From assembly GCF_900106745.1 (NCBI RefSeq), contig NZ_FNNV01000004.1, positions 1 to 64,000 on the forward strand: a stretch of 64,000 nucleotides of DNA, in the 5' to 3' direction. This document shows, piece by piece, positions 41,954 through 50,931 of this stretch. Under the pieces are notes generated by a model. It did no database searches. It saw only the letters and a list, made by a program, of their open reading frames with translations, and was not told the origin of the DNA. The first letter of the stretch is position 1. Each line of letters begins with the position of its first letter. The DNA comes from Paenibacillus sp. CF384 (GTDB taxonomy: Bacteria > Bacillota > Bacilli > Paenibacillales > Paenibacillaceae). Both the position numbers and the translations under genes were made by a program.

Positions 41954-44854
41954 ATGTTAAAGGGATTGCTGTTGAAGGGAATGGCGATTTCGCTCGTTTT
42001 ATCACTGCTGATTGTAGGGTTGTTTGGTGGTGTGTATGTGCCTTCGGCCCACGCGGCGGTGCAGTACACGTTCTATGCTTCGCCTTCAGGAAGCGGAACG
42101 ACCTGCTCGCTGGCGTCTCCGTGTTCGCTTACCGGAGCAAGGGATAAAGTTCGTACGGTCAATAGCGGCATGTCGGGCGACATCGAGGTGATTTTAAGGG
42201 GAGGCAAATATTATTTGTCTTCCACGCTGACGTTTAACGAGAATGATTCAGGGAAGAACGGCTACCGCGTCTATTGGAAGAATTACACCGGTGAAACACC
42301 GGATCTCATCGGCGGGCAGCTTATAACTGGGTGGACACTTGATTCTGGCAACGTATACAAAGCTAATGTCGGCACGAGCCTGAACTTCCATACGTTGTTC
42401 GAGAACGGCGTACGGGCGAACAAAGCTCGCTATCCCAACACCGGCTACTTACAGGATGAGAACGGCAGCGGGGGTATTGGTGAAGCCACTTATTTGGATG
42501 CCTGGCTCACCTTCAAGAGCGGAGATATCCCGAACTGGAGCGACATCGTCGGCGGTGAAGTGAACATATGGGGGTATTGGGACTGGCACAATTCTACCTT
42601 GCCAATTACGGGATTCAACTACTCCACTCGCAAAATCACCCTGTCCAGACCGCCGATGTGGGGAACGGTCAATCCGAACACGACGCCCTACGGCTTCAAG
42701 CAAAATAATTATGACCGCTACTTTATTCAAGGCGTGAAGTCTGCTTTGGATACGGCCGGCGAGTTCTATCTGAACACCTCTACCGGTTATTTGTACTATT
42801 ACCCGAGAAATACCCCGATTGCCAGTCAAGAGATTATCGCGCCTACAGTGAAAAACATCATCGAATTCATAGGTTCATCCACGACGAGCTTGGTTCAAAA
42901 CATCCAATTTCAAGGCATTAAAGTGAGAGTGTCGGATTTCACGAATACCCTGGACCCTTGGGCAGATCCGGCCAATCCGATGGTGAGAGGCGCCGGAGGA
43001 GCGGGAGCTCAGTATGAGAATAATGAGCCGCTTGCCAATCGTTACGGCAACATCTACATGCGCAATGCTGCGAATATTACGCTCCACACCTTGGATATCT
43101 CAAACAGCGGTTATAACGGGGTTATGCTGGATCGTTATGTCCAGAAGGTCGCGGTATTTAATTCGCAAATCCATGATATCGGGTATACGGGCGTATTCCT
43201 ATCGGGAGGCACCAATAACCTGACAGACACGCTAATCAGCCGGGATAACCTCATCCAGAACAATCATATTTACGACATCGGCAAGCTTGCCGGCAACGGT
43301 GTCGGGGTTTCCATCGAACAAAGCGCCTACAACAACGTCAATCATAACGAGATTCATAACGGGCCGCGCCATGGCATTAATATTTTGGGCTCTTATGACA
43401 ATTCCTCCTCCGTCAACCTGGCCTCCAACAATCTCATCAATTACAACCGCTTATACAATCTCAACAACGACAGCTCGGATACCGGCAATGTCTATCAATT
43501 CGCGGCGGGCAAATACAACGTCTACGACCATAATTTCTCGTACGACAGCAACTCGATCCACTCCGTTAATGCGGTTTACTATCTCGATAATCATACCGAT
43601 TACGCGACATTGTCCAATAACATCGGCTACGACCCGGCGATTATTAACCGCAACGACAACTTTCCGACAATAACGCTCATGAACAATGTGCTGAGCAGCA
43701 ACTCGGCAGACTGGACTGCGGCCGGCCTCGACAGCTCTCAGATGGGCATCGTGACGATGGCGAATCCGGTATGGCCGGCAGTTCCTGTAAACTTACCTTA
43801 TACGGATGATTTTGAAAACGGAACGATCGGTCAGACTGCTGCTAATTGGACGACGGCATACGGGACTTGGCAGATCGTATCAGGCAAAGCTTATTACAGC
43901 TCCGGCGGCGTGGGTGCAGGGGGACTTACGACGGTAGGAGACGCCACGTGGTCGAACTATACCGCGAAAGCGAAAGTGAAGGTCGCCTCCTGGAATACGA
44001 CCAGTTATCGCAGCGTCGGCATTCTGGGCCGTTATCAGGATGCGTCGAACTATTATTATTTTCAGTATTACAACAACGACGGCAAGCTCTATCTGTCAAA
44101 GTTCGTGAACGGGGTTTGGACGCACCTTGGCAGCACGCCGTTCACCTTCAATACGAATCAATATTACGAATTTAAGCTGGACCTGAACGGATCGAGCATC
44201 AAAGCTTCCGTAGACGGCACGCAAATTTTCTCGGTCACGGACAGCCAGTTCAGCGCAGGCAAATTCGGCATGCTTGCCAACGAGAACGCCGCAACGTTCG
44301 ATGATGTCGGCATCAGCGCGATCTCGCTGCCGTTCAGCGATGATTTCGAAGGCGAAACGGTCGGCACGATAGCCTCGAAATGGAGTAATGTGTTCGGCAG
44401 CTGGCAAGTGATTGCGGGCAAGGCTTATAACTCGACAGGAGGCGTAGGGGTAGGCGGGCAAACGGTAGTGGGCGATTCGACTTGGAGCAACTACACGGCG
44501 GAAGCCAAGGTGAAGGTAGCCTCTTGGAACACGACCAGCTATAGGAGCGTGGGTCTGCTAACCCGTTACCAGGACAGCAGCAACTATTATTATTTCCAGT
44601 ACTACAACAACGACGGCAAGCTGTATATCTCCAAGTTTGTGAATGGCGTTTGGACGCATCTGAACAGCGTGGCGTTCACGTTCAACACCAACCAATACTA
44701 CACGTTCAAGGTTGTGTTAAGTGGCTCCAGCATTCAATGCTACGTGGATGGCACCTTGAAGTTCAGCGTGACGGACAGCCAATTTGCCTCCGGGAAGGTC
44801 GGCTTGCACGCGAACGAGAACGCCGCGATCTTCGATGATGTGAGCATTTATTGA
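41954..44854 (+). CDS. Secreted right-handed beta-helix protein with duplicated C-terminal modules
   Basis: A 966-residue exported protein. Signal peptide residues 1-34 ending SAHAA; then a long region with pectate-lyase-like parallel beta-helix repeats (NNLIQNNHIYDIG, NVNHNEIHNGPRHGINILG, about 70-600); then two similar modules of about 175 residues (about 613-788 and 792-966), each with DDFE, TWSNYTA(K/E)AKVKVASWNTTSYRS and FQYYNNDGKLY. These look like concanavalin-like carbohydrate-binding domains. AGGAGG at 41941 supports ATG 41954. The enzyme type is unclear: beta-helix glycoside hydrolase or polysaccharide lyase. AraC control and a cre-like site fit polysaccharide use. Confidence 0.82.
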   Translation: MLKGLLLKGMAISLVLSLLIVGLFGGVYVPSAHAAVQYTFYASPSGSGTTCSLASPCSLTGARDKVRTVNSGMSGDIEVILRGGKYYLSSTLTFNENDSGKNGYRVYWKNYTGETPDLIGGQLITGWTLDSGNVYKANVGTSLNFHTLFENGVRANKARYPNTGYLQDENGSGGIGEATYLDAWLTFKSGDIPNWSDIVGGEVNIWGYWDWHNSTLPITGFNYSTRKITLSRPPMWGTVNPNTTPYGFKQNNYDRYFIQGVKSALDTAGEFYLNTSTGYLYYYPRNTPIASQEIIAPTVKNIIEFIGSSTTSLVQNIQFQGIKVRVSDFTNTLDPWADPANPMVRGAGGAGAQYENNEPLANRYGNIYMRNAANITLHTLDISNSGYNGVMLDRYVQKVAVFNSQIHDIGYTGVFLSGGTNNLTDTLISRDNLIQNNHIYDIGKLAGNGVGVSIEQSAYNNVNHNEIHNGPRHGINILGSYDNSSSVNLASNNLINYNRLYNLNNDSSDTGNVYQFAAGKYNVYDHNFSYDSNSIHSVNAVYYLDNHTDYATLSNNIGYDPAIINRNDNFPTITLMNNVLSSNSADWTAAGLDSSQMGIVTMANPVWPAVPVNLPYTDDFENGTIGQTAANWTTAYGTWQIVSGKAYYSSGGVGAGGLTTVGDATWSNYTAKAKVKVASWNTTSYRSVGILGRYQDASNYYYFQYYNNDGKLYLSKFVNGVWTHLGSTPFTFNTNQYYEFKLDLNGSSIKASVDGTQIFSVTDSQFSAGKFGMLANENAATFDDVGISAISLPFSDDFEGETVGTIASKWSNVFGSWQVIAGKAYNSTGGVGVGGQTVVGDSTWSNYTAEAKVKVASWNTTSYRSVGLLTRYQDSSNYYYFQYYNNDGKLYISKFVNGVWTHLNSVAFTFNTNQYYTFKVVLSGSSIQCYVDGTLKFSVTDSQFASGKVGLHANENAAIFDDVSIY

Positions 44855-44884
44855 TGCTTGGCCATCGGATGCTGATGCTGATGC

Positions 44885-45080
44885 TGAAATTTCTAACGAA
44901 CCACAGAGCCCTTATTTCAGCGAAAAGAAGGGGTGTGAAATTCTAACGAACCCTACGGGTGCTATTGCGTGTTGAGTGCTCAATTTGGAGCCGGTTTTGC
45001 CGAAATAAGACCTATACGGTTCGTTAGATTCGCAGAACCGAGAAATTCGGAGCAATAAGACCTCCAAGGTTCGTTAGCGG
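44885..45080. repeat. CTAACGAACC array (two direct plus two inverted copies)
   Basis: CTAACGAACC occurs at 44893 and 44943, and its inverse GGTTCGTTAG at 45018 and 45068; centres are 50, 75 and 50 bp apart. Each copy continues into a CTTATT-containing tail (consensus CTAACGAACCN5GGTCTTATT). The four copies form one large dyad symmetric about position 44985. No gene is seen between 44855 and 45147. Confidence 0.8.
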
Positions 45081-45108
45081 CGGTCGGCGGCAGCCGAGAA
45101 CAAAAAAA

Positions 45109-45137
45109 AGCCGAGTCCTATTAATGGGGACTCGGCT
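45109..45137 (-). terminator. Intrinsic terminator of the kinase gene
   Basis: GCCGAGTCC pairs with GGACTCGGC around a short loop; on the minus strand eight T follow. T-rich sequence also follows on the plus strand, so it may act both ways. Confidence 0.85.
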
Positions 45138-45147
45138 TCTTTCTTTT

Positions 45148-47034
45148 CTAGGCTTCGTCCATCTCCGCTTTCGCCACGGTAAAGTAGAACTCTACGCCGC
45201 TGCCGTGGTTGCGCACGCCGAAGGTGCTGCCGTGCAGCAGCAAAATATGCTTCACGATGGCGAGCCCGATGCCGGTACCGCCGAGCTCGCGGCTGCGGGA
45301 ATGGTCGGTGCGGTAGAACTGCTCCCAGATGCGCTTCAGCTCGGCTTCCGGAATGGCTTCGCCTTCATTCCAGAGCGAGAGCAGCCAGCGGTCCGGCTCC
45401 GCGACAATGCGCAGCTCGATCGCTCCGCCTTGCACGGTATGGCGGATGGCGTTGCTCATGAGGTTCGCCAGCACCTGCTCCAGCCGGAAACGGTCACCGT
45501 ACGCCGGCATCTCAGCCGGTTCCTCCGGCAGCAGGGCATTCAACGCAATCGCCTTGCGCTCCAGCGGCTCCGCGTGACGCTGCAAGAAAGCATGCGCGCA
45601 AGCGCGCAGATCGAAGCTGCCGCTTACGAGCCGGTATTTGCCGGATTCCAGCTGCGCCAAATCCAGCATATCGTTGACGAGACCGGACATCCGGCTGGTC
45701 TCGTCCATGATAACGCCGAGATACTGCTCGCGTTTCTCGGCGCCTCCGATCCCATCGCGCAAGCCCTCGGCATACCCGCTAATGAGACTGATCGGCGTCT
45801 TGAGCTCATGCGAAACACCTGCCACGAATTCACGCCGCATCGCTTCCAGCTGTTTTTCTTTCTCGAATTCTTCCTTGAGCTGTACATTCGCCGCCTGCAG
45901 CTCGCCAAGCGCGTGCTGAAGATTATCCGATAGAAAATCAAACGTTCGCGACAAACTCCCAATCTCATCATTACGCTTAATCCCGCTCTTAACCGAGAAA
46001 TCCAGCTTCGAGAGACGAAGCGCTACCTGATTCAGCCTCCGCAGTGGCTTCGTAATCATGCCGGAGTAGAGGAAGGACAGCAGCAGGATGAGCACAACCG
46101 CAAGTCCGTAGAAATACATATAGAAATCCTTGAACACATACCCTGCATCACTGACCGGCTGAAGCGAAGACACCGCGAACAGCACCTGTCTGGCACCATC
46201 CGCTGAAGGTAGCGCAGCTACTGCGATGAGCTGATTGTTGCCGACCTTCTCCGGACCGAAGCCCGGAGCGCGATACACGACCGTTTCTCCGCCGGTAAAC
46301 ACCCGCTCAACCTGCGCCGAATCCTGCAGCCACTGCGCAACACCGGTCATTAAATTATCGACCTGCTCCTGCGAGAGCGGATTTTGAATCATGCGCAGCA
46401 CATCGCCCCCGAGCTGGTCGATGCTGATAAAGATGCGCTTCTGCTTCTGGCCGGCCCCGATGGCGATTGCCCTGATGCCTTGATCGTCGAATTCGAACTT
46501 AGCGGTTAACGCAAAGTAGCGGCTCTCAAACGGTGCAAAATAGAGCGGCAGTCCGCTGCCCATCGTCGTCGTCTCGCCTTGCAGCTGTCCCGGCAACGGG
46601 ATGGTGAAATCCCCGATAAACGGCTGGCGATTCACGCTTTCATCGCCTTCGAGAAGTGGAGTTGCGGGAGAAGTGGAAGGCGAAGTCTCCTTGGCCATAT
46701 TGCCGGTATCCGCCTGCGATTCCGACCCGCTTTTGACGCGAAGAACCGCGCCGCCTTCGACCGTCTGCCCCTCGGCCGAGCCATCCGTTCCCGGGACGGG
46801 CCTCGACATCCCCGCCCTCGTTCCGGTCCCTGCACCTGATGGCATCGTATCGCCAACCACCATATACTTGTCCCGCAGCTCCGTAAACTCCTGCTTGATC
46901 GCTTTGATTTTCTGCTTCTCATAATAGCTCTCGAAGAAGGTTAGCTGCAGCACCATCATGAGGGTTGTGAAGGCGATGAACACCACGGCCGTGACGGTAA
47001 ACAGCTTAAAAGCAACGCTCCGCCCGCGCTTCAT
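45148..47034 (-). CDS. Sensor histidine kinase with large extracytoplasmic domain
   Basis: A 628-residue kinase: membrane helix 1 (FKLFTVTAVVFIAFTTLMMVLQL), an extracytoplasmic region of about 270 residues with a Ser/Thr/Pro-rich low-complexity part, helix 2 (FYGLAVVLILLLSFLYSGMI), HAMP, HisKA with FVAGVSHELKTPISLISGYAEGL, and an ATPase domain with LANLMSNAIRHT and GGTGIGLAIVKHIL. Its ATG overlaps the stop of the response regulator gene (ATGA). It is divergent from a sugar ABC operon with an RND-type adaptor and probably controls it. Confidence 0.92.
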   Translation of the reverse strand: MKRGRSVAFKLFTVTAVVFIAFTTLMMVLQLTFFESYYEKQKIKAIKQEFTELRDKYMVVGDTMPSGAGTGTRAGMSRPVPGTDGSAEGQTVEGGAVLRVKSGSESQADTGNMAKETSPSTSPATPLLEGDESVNRQPFIGDFTIPLPGQLQGETTTMGSGLPLYFAPFESRYFALTAKFEFDDQGIRAIAIGAGQKQKRIFISIDQLGGDVLRMIQNPLSQEQVDNLMTGVAQWLQDSAQVERVFTGGETVVYRAPGFGPEKVGNNQLIAVAALPSADGARQVLFAVSSLQPVSDAGYVFKDFYMYFYGLAVVLILLLSFLYSGMITKPLRRLNQVALRLSKLDFSVKSGIKRNDEIGSLSRTFDFLSDNLQHALGELQAANVQLKEEFEKEKQLEAMRREFVAGVSHELKTPISLISGYAEGLRDGIGGAEKREQYLGVIMDETSRMSGLVNDMLDLAQLESGKYRLVSGSFDLRACAHAFLQRHAEPLERKAIALNALLPEEPAEMPAYGDRFRLEQVLANLMSNAIRHTVQGGAIELRIVAEPDRWLLSLWNEGEAIPEAELKRIWEQFYRTDHSRSRELGGTGIGLAIVKHILLLHGSTFGVRNHGSGVEFYFTVAKAEMDEA

Positions 47035-47747
47035 CGTTTCACCTTGAGCTGATAACCGTTGCCGCGCACGGTACAGATCAGCTCCGCCTTGCTGCCGAGC
47101 TTCTGCCGCAGACGCTTAATATGAGTATCGACCGTTCGCGCATCACCGAAATAATCGAAGCCCCATACATGATTGAGCAGCATGTCCCGCGTTAACACGA
47201 TGTTCCGGTTGCGGTACATATACAGCAGCAAATCGTATTCCTTCGGCGACAGCGTCAGCTCCTCGCCATCGACCTTCACCTCGTGCGAGGCCTCTTTGAT
47301 CGTCAGCCCATCCAACGTGATCAGGCTGGCATCCGAACCATCTCCGGCCTTCGAGGTCGAAGCCGAAGCAGCCGCGGCCAAGAGTTCTACCCGTTTCAGC
47401 AGCGCCTTCACCTTCGCAGTCAGCTCCTTCGGACTGAACGGCTTCGTCATGTAATCATCCGCGCCCAGATCGTAGCCAAGAAGCTTGTCGTCCTCGGCTG
47501 ACCGGGCCGTCAGCATAATAATCATCACATCGGACCGTTCTCGAATCGAACGGCAGACGCTATAGCCGTCCAGCTTCGGCATCATAATGTCCAAAATGAC
47601 CAGTGCGACCGGTTCTGCAGCGAACCGGAGCAGTGCTTCCTCGCCGTTGGCCGCCTCGATAACCGTAATATTTTCCCCATGCAAGTAATCGACAATGAGC
47701 TGCCGCATAAGGGGCTCATCCTCGACAAGTAGTACATTTCCGCTCAC
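47031..47747 (-). CDS. Response regulator, OmpR/PhoB family
   Basis: A 238-residue regulator with phosphoacceptor Asp 53 (LVILDIMMPKLDG), Thr in MLTARS and Lys in MTKPFSPKEL, an Ala/Ser-rich linker near residue 130, and a winged-helix domain (LTLSPKEYDLLLYMYRN, RTVDTHIKRLRQKLG). The start is GTG 47747 after GGAGGAAACGGTATT. Tandem TGTCACA repeats 20 bases upstream are its probable binding site. Confidence 0.92.
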   Translation of the reverse strand: MSGNVLLVEDEPLMRQLIVDYLHGENITVIEAANGEEALLRFAAEPVALVILDIMMPKLDGYSVCRSIRERSDVMIIMLTARSAEDDKLLGYDLGADDYMTKPFSPKELTAKVKALLKRVELLAAAASASTSKAGDGSDASLITLDGLTIKEASHEVKVDGEELTLSPKEYDLLLYMYRNRNIVLTRDMLLNHVWGFDYFGDARTVDTHIKRLRQKLGSKAELICTVRGNGYQLKVKR

Positions 47748-47767
47748 AATACCGTTTCCTCCTTCAT

Positions 47768-47785
47768 TGTCACACAGCTGTCACA
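47768..47785. promoter_or_regulatory. OmpR-type direct repeat between regulator and ABC operon
   Basis: TGTCACA-CAGC-TGTCACA (47768-47774 and 47779-47785): two identical 7-mers with an 11-bp period, the layout used by OmpR/PhoB-family regulators. It lies in the divergent intergenic region of 47031-47747 and 47925 onward. Confidence 0.6.
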
Positions 47786-47924
47786 TCGCGCTTTTACAGT
47801 TACAAGTGAGAAGAAACGGTTCATGCCGTTCTTTAGCTGGGCGTTGCAGAGAAGGATCCCCAAATCGATTATCTGCACGTCCGAAGCAAAAGCATTCGCT
47901 CTCACTATCGTATAGGAGGTCGTT

Positions 47925-48797
47925 ATGAAATTCAATCGCTTGCTGCAGCGAGACAGCAGTGCGGCGGTCATGTTCCTGCTGCCGAGTCTGATCGGCTTCG
48001 GGCTGTTCTTCCTGATTCCGTTTGCGGCAGGAGGCTACTATTCGCTGGTGGACAGTCCGGTGAACGGCAGCTTCGTCGGCCTCTCCAATTACGTGGAGCT
48101 GCTGGAGAGCAGCTCATTTCGCAAGGCGGCGTCGAACACCGCGTTGTTCACGGCCGTAAGCGTCCCGCTGCTGATGGTCATTTCGTTATTGCTGGCGCTT
48201 CTGCTCATGCGCGATGTGTATGCCCGAAACTGGATACGCACGTTCTATGTCATGCCGCTGGTCGTTCCGGTCGCTTCAATCGTGATGCTGTGGCAGATTT
48301 TGTTCGATGGCAACGGTTTTCTGAATGCATTCCTGCAGGAGCAGGGGCTGGCAACGAAGGACTGGATGGGCTCGGGAACGGCAAGAGCCGTTGTATTGCT
48401 GATTTTCCTGTGGAAGAACACGGGCTATAACATGGTGCTTTATCTGGCAGGTTTGCAAAATATTCCGGAGGACTATTACGAAGCCGCTTCTGTGGAAGGT
48501 GCAGGCTGGTGGTGGAAGCTGCGCCATATTACGCTTGTTTATTTAACGCCGACGGCGTTCTTCGTCTTCGTCATGTCGGTTATCGGTTCGTTCAAGGTGT
48601 TCCGCGAGACGTATCTGATTGCAGGGGAGTATCCCGATGAGAGCATCTACATGCTGCAGCATTATATGAACAATATGTTTCTGTCCTTGGATTACCAGAA
48701 GCTGACCTCGGCCGCGTATGTGATGGCGCTCGTCATCACGGTGTTTGTTGCGGTGGTGTTCAGGCTGGAGCGGGCGCTGAGGAGGCGGATGGAATGA
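47925..48797 (+). CDS. Sugar ABC transporter permease
   Basis: A 290-residue MalF-type permease with six membrane helices; the EAA loop is EDYYEAASVEGAGWWWKLRHITL, which contacts an ATPase subunit. AGGAGG precedes the ATG. It overlaps the second permease by 4 bases (ATGA). No gene for an ATPase follows in this operon; such transporters often share an MsmX-type ATPase encoded elsewhere. Confidence 0.9.
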   Translation: MKFNRLLQRDSSAAVMFLLPSLIGFGLFFLIPFAAGGYYSLVDSPVNGSFVGLSNYVELLESSSFRKAASNTALFTAVSVPLLMVISLLLALLLMRDVYARNWIRTFYVMPLVVPVASIVMLWQILFDGNGFLNAFLQEQGLATKDWMGSGTARAVVLLIFLWKNTGYNMVLYLAGLQNIPEDYYEAASVEGAGWWWKLRHITLVYLTPTAFFVFVMSVIGSFKVFRETYLIAGEYPDESIYMLQHYMNNMFLSLDYQKLTSAAYVMALVITVFVAVVFRLERALRRRME

Positions 48798-49690
48798 GGG
48801 ACAAGCCGCGAGCTTTGGCCAAAATCATGCTTACGTTCATGCTTGCCCTATTCGCTGCAGGTATGCTGTTTCCGCTTGTATTCACGATCAGTAATTCCTT
48901 CATGTCGGAGGATGAAATTACGGCAGCCTATGGCATTTTGTCGCCGAGTGCAGAAGGTGATTCCGGTGGCTTGTCCGAATCGAAGGCGGATCAGTTCGCC
49001 GTGCTCAAGCTGATTCCGGACAAGGTGACGCTTGAACAGTACGGGGAAGCGCTCTACCGAAAACCGCAGTTTCTGGCCATGTTCTGGAATGCGGTTGTGA
49101 TGACGGCGCCGATTATTGCCGGGCAGACCCTCGTTGCCGCACTGGCGGCTTATGCGCTTGGGAAGCTGCAATTTGCGGGACGGGACAAGCTGTTCTTCAT
49201 CTATCTCATTACGATGCTCATGCCGTTCCAAGTCACGCTCGTGCCGAATTACATGATGGCAGACCGGCTTGGGCTGCTCAATAGCTTCGGTGCGATCGTA
49301 TGGCCCGGCATCTTCGCGGCATTCGGCGTCTTCTTATTGCGACAGTTTATGCTGCAGATTCCGACGGCTTACGTGGAAGCAGGCAAAATGGACGGTGCAG
49401 GCCATATGCAGCTGTTCTTGCGTATCGTACTCCCTATGTGCAAGCCGGGACTTGCTGCGCTGGTAATTCTGCTCTTCATCGACAACTGGAACATGGTCGA
49501 GCAGCCGCTCATCCTGCTGACCGATGCGGTGAAGCAGCCGCTGTCGGTCTATCTGTCCCGGATTCGGGAAGGGGAACAGGGCATCGCTTTTGCCGTTTCC
49601 GTGCTCTATATGGCGCCGATGCTGTTTATTTTTCTCTATGGCGAGAACGATCTCATAGCCGGCATTCAGCTATCCGGGCTGAAGGGGTAG
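48794..49690 (+). CDS. Carbohydrate ABC transporter permease
   Basis: A 298-residue MalG-type permease; the EAA loop reads YVEAGKMDGAGHMQLFLRIVLPMCKPGL. A periplasm-facing loop of about 60 residues (DEITAAYGILSPSAEGDSGGLSESKAD) separates helices 1 and 2. It is translationally coupled to the first permease and followed by an HlyD/RND-type adaptor gene. Confidence 0.9.
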   Translation: MRDKPRALAKIMLTFMLALFAAGMLFPLVFTISNSFMSEDEITAAYGILSPSAEGDSGGLSESKADQFAVLKLIPDKVTLEQYGEALYRKPQFLAMFWNAVVMTAPIIAGQTLVAALAAYALGKLQFAGRDKLFFIYLITMLMPFQVTLVPNYMMADRLGLLNSFGAIVWPGIFAAFGVFLLRQFMLQIPTAYVEAGKMDGAGHMQLFLRIVLPMCKPGLAALVILLFIDNWNMVEQPLILLTDAVKQPLSVYLSRIREGEQGIAFAVSVLYMAPMLFIFLYGENDLIAGIQLSGLKG

Positions 49691-49747
49691 GCCGGGTCGG
49701 GCCGGCGCGGCACGCAAAAAGTACATAACAGTTTAGGAGTGAAGAGG

Positions 49748-50893
49748 ATGTCCACGATGCTGGACGATAATCGCTTGAAGCGGCGCAAACGGCTCATGGG
49801 CACAGTGCTGATACTCTTCTTCGGCGCGCTAGCCGTGCTCACGTTCTTCTCGAACACGATCGCGGGCATGGCGCTGCCGAAGGTGACGGTGACGAAGCCT
49901 GATTTTGGACAGTTGGAACGTACCGTTTCCGGTGAAGGCGAGCTGGAGGCGGAGAAATCGGAGGAGCTGTACGCCGAAGGCGACGGTAATGTGACGAAGA
50001 TCTATGTCGAAGAAGGCGACGCCGTTAAGAAGGGGCAGACGCTGATTTCCTATGATACGACGGAGGCCAAGCGGAATCTTACGGATGAAGAGACGCGATA
50101 TGCGCAGGCGAAGCTGCGGATGGAGAAGCAGCGGGAAGGGATCGTCGATGCGCTGCGGCAGGGTAACGAGTCGTCGGTGCGTGATCTCAAACGCGACTTG
50201 AAAATTGCCGAGTACGATCTGGATATACAGCGTCGAAAGCTGGAGACGATGCGCGAAGACATTGCGAGCAGCAGCGCGGTTCGGGCGCCGTTCGACGGCA
50301 TCGTTACCAAGCTGCAGGCGACGGAGGGGCTCCCTTCTTCGCGTGGGCAGGCTGTGGTGGAACTGGCGGATGTGAGCGAAGGGCTTATTTTCACCTTTAC
50401 CGATGACGCAGACGATGCGGATAAGCTTCGCATCGGTGAAACGGTGTCGTTGTCGGCCTATATCGGCGAGAAGCGGAAGATGGTGAAAGGCACGGTCGAC
50501 GATATCGAGGACGCAACAGACAGCGGAGCTCTCGGCGGTGGCGGATCGGGCGATGCCGATGATGAACAGAAGAAAATTACAGTGAAGCTCACCGGTCAGG
50601 AGCTGCAGCTTGGCGACCAAGTGAAGCTTTCCGTGAAGAAGACCGGGCGGATCGGCGGCATCATTCTAGCCAGCGATACGGTACAGCAGGGTTCAGAAGG
50701 GTACTACGTTTGGGTGGTGAAGGAGAAGAAGGGACCGCTCGGCAGTATCTATACGGCAGTGAAAGCAGCGGTCACGATCGGAGATTCGGATGAGACCAAT
50801 ACGGAAATTGTGGACGGGATTATGCCGGATGAAAAGGTCGTTGATGAGATGAGCGAGCCGCTAAGCGAGGACCAGCGCGTGCGTTTGAACTAA
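49748..50893 (+). CDS. HlyD/RND-type membrane fusion (adaptor) protein
   Basis: A 381-residue adaptor: N-terminal membrane anchor (GTVLILFFGALAVLTFFSNTIAGMALP), lipoyl halves (EGDGNVTKIYVEEGDAVKKGQTLISYD and VRAPFDGIVTKLQATEG), a coiled-coil hairpin between them (about residues 110-175), then beta-barrel and membrane-proximal domains with a Gly/Asp/Ser linker. GGAG is 8 bases before ATG 49748. Such adaptors usually pair with MacB-type or RND exporters; here it sits between sugar permeases and a binding protein, which is unusual. Confidence 0.85.
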   Translation: MSTMLDDNRLKRRKRLMGTVLILFFGALAVLTFFSNTIAGMALPKVTVTKPDFGQLERTVSGEGELEAEKSEELYAEGDGNVTKIYVEEGDAVKKGQTLISYDTTEAKRNLTDEETRYAQAKLRMEKQREGIVDALRQGNESSVRDLKRDLKIAEYDLDIQRRKLETMREDIASSSAVRAPFDGIVTKLQATEGLPSSRGQAVVELADVSEGLIFTFTDDADDADKLRIGETVSLSAYIGEKRKMVKGTVDDIEDATDSGALGGGGSGDADDEQKKITVKLTGQELQLGDQVKLSVKKTGRIGGIILASDTVQQGSEGYYVWVVKEKKGPLGSIYTAVKAAVTIGDSDETNTEIVDGIMPDEKVVDEMSEPLSEDQRVRLN

Positions 50894-50931
50894 TAGAATA
50901 GATAATTTATTCCAAGGAGTGTGTGTTCAGA

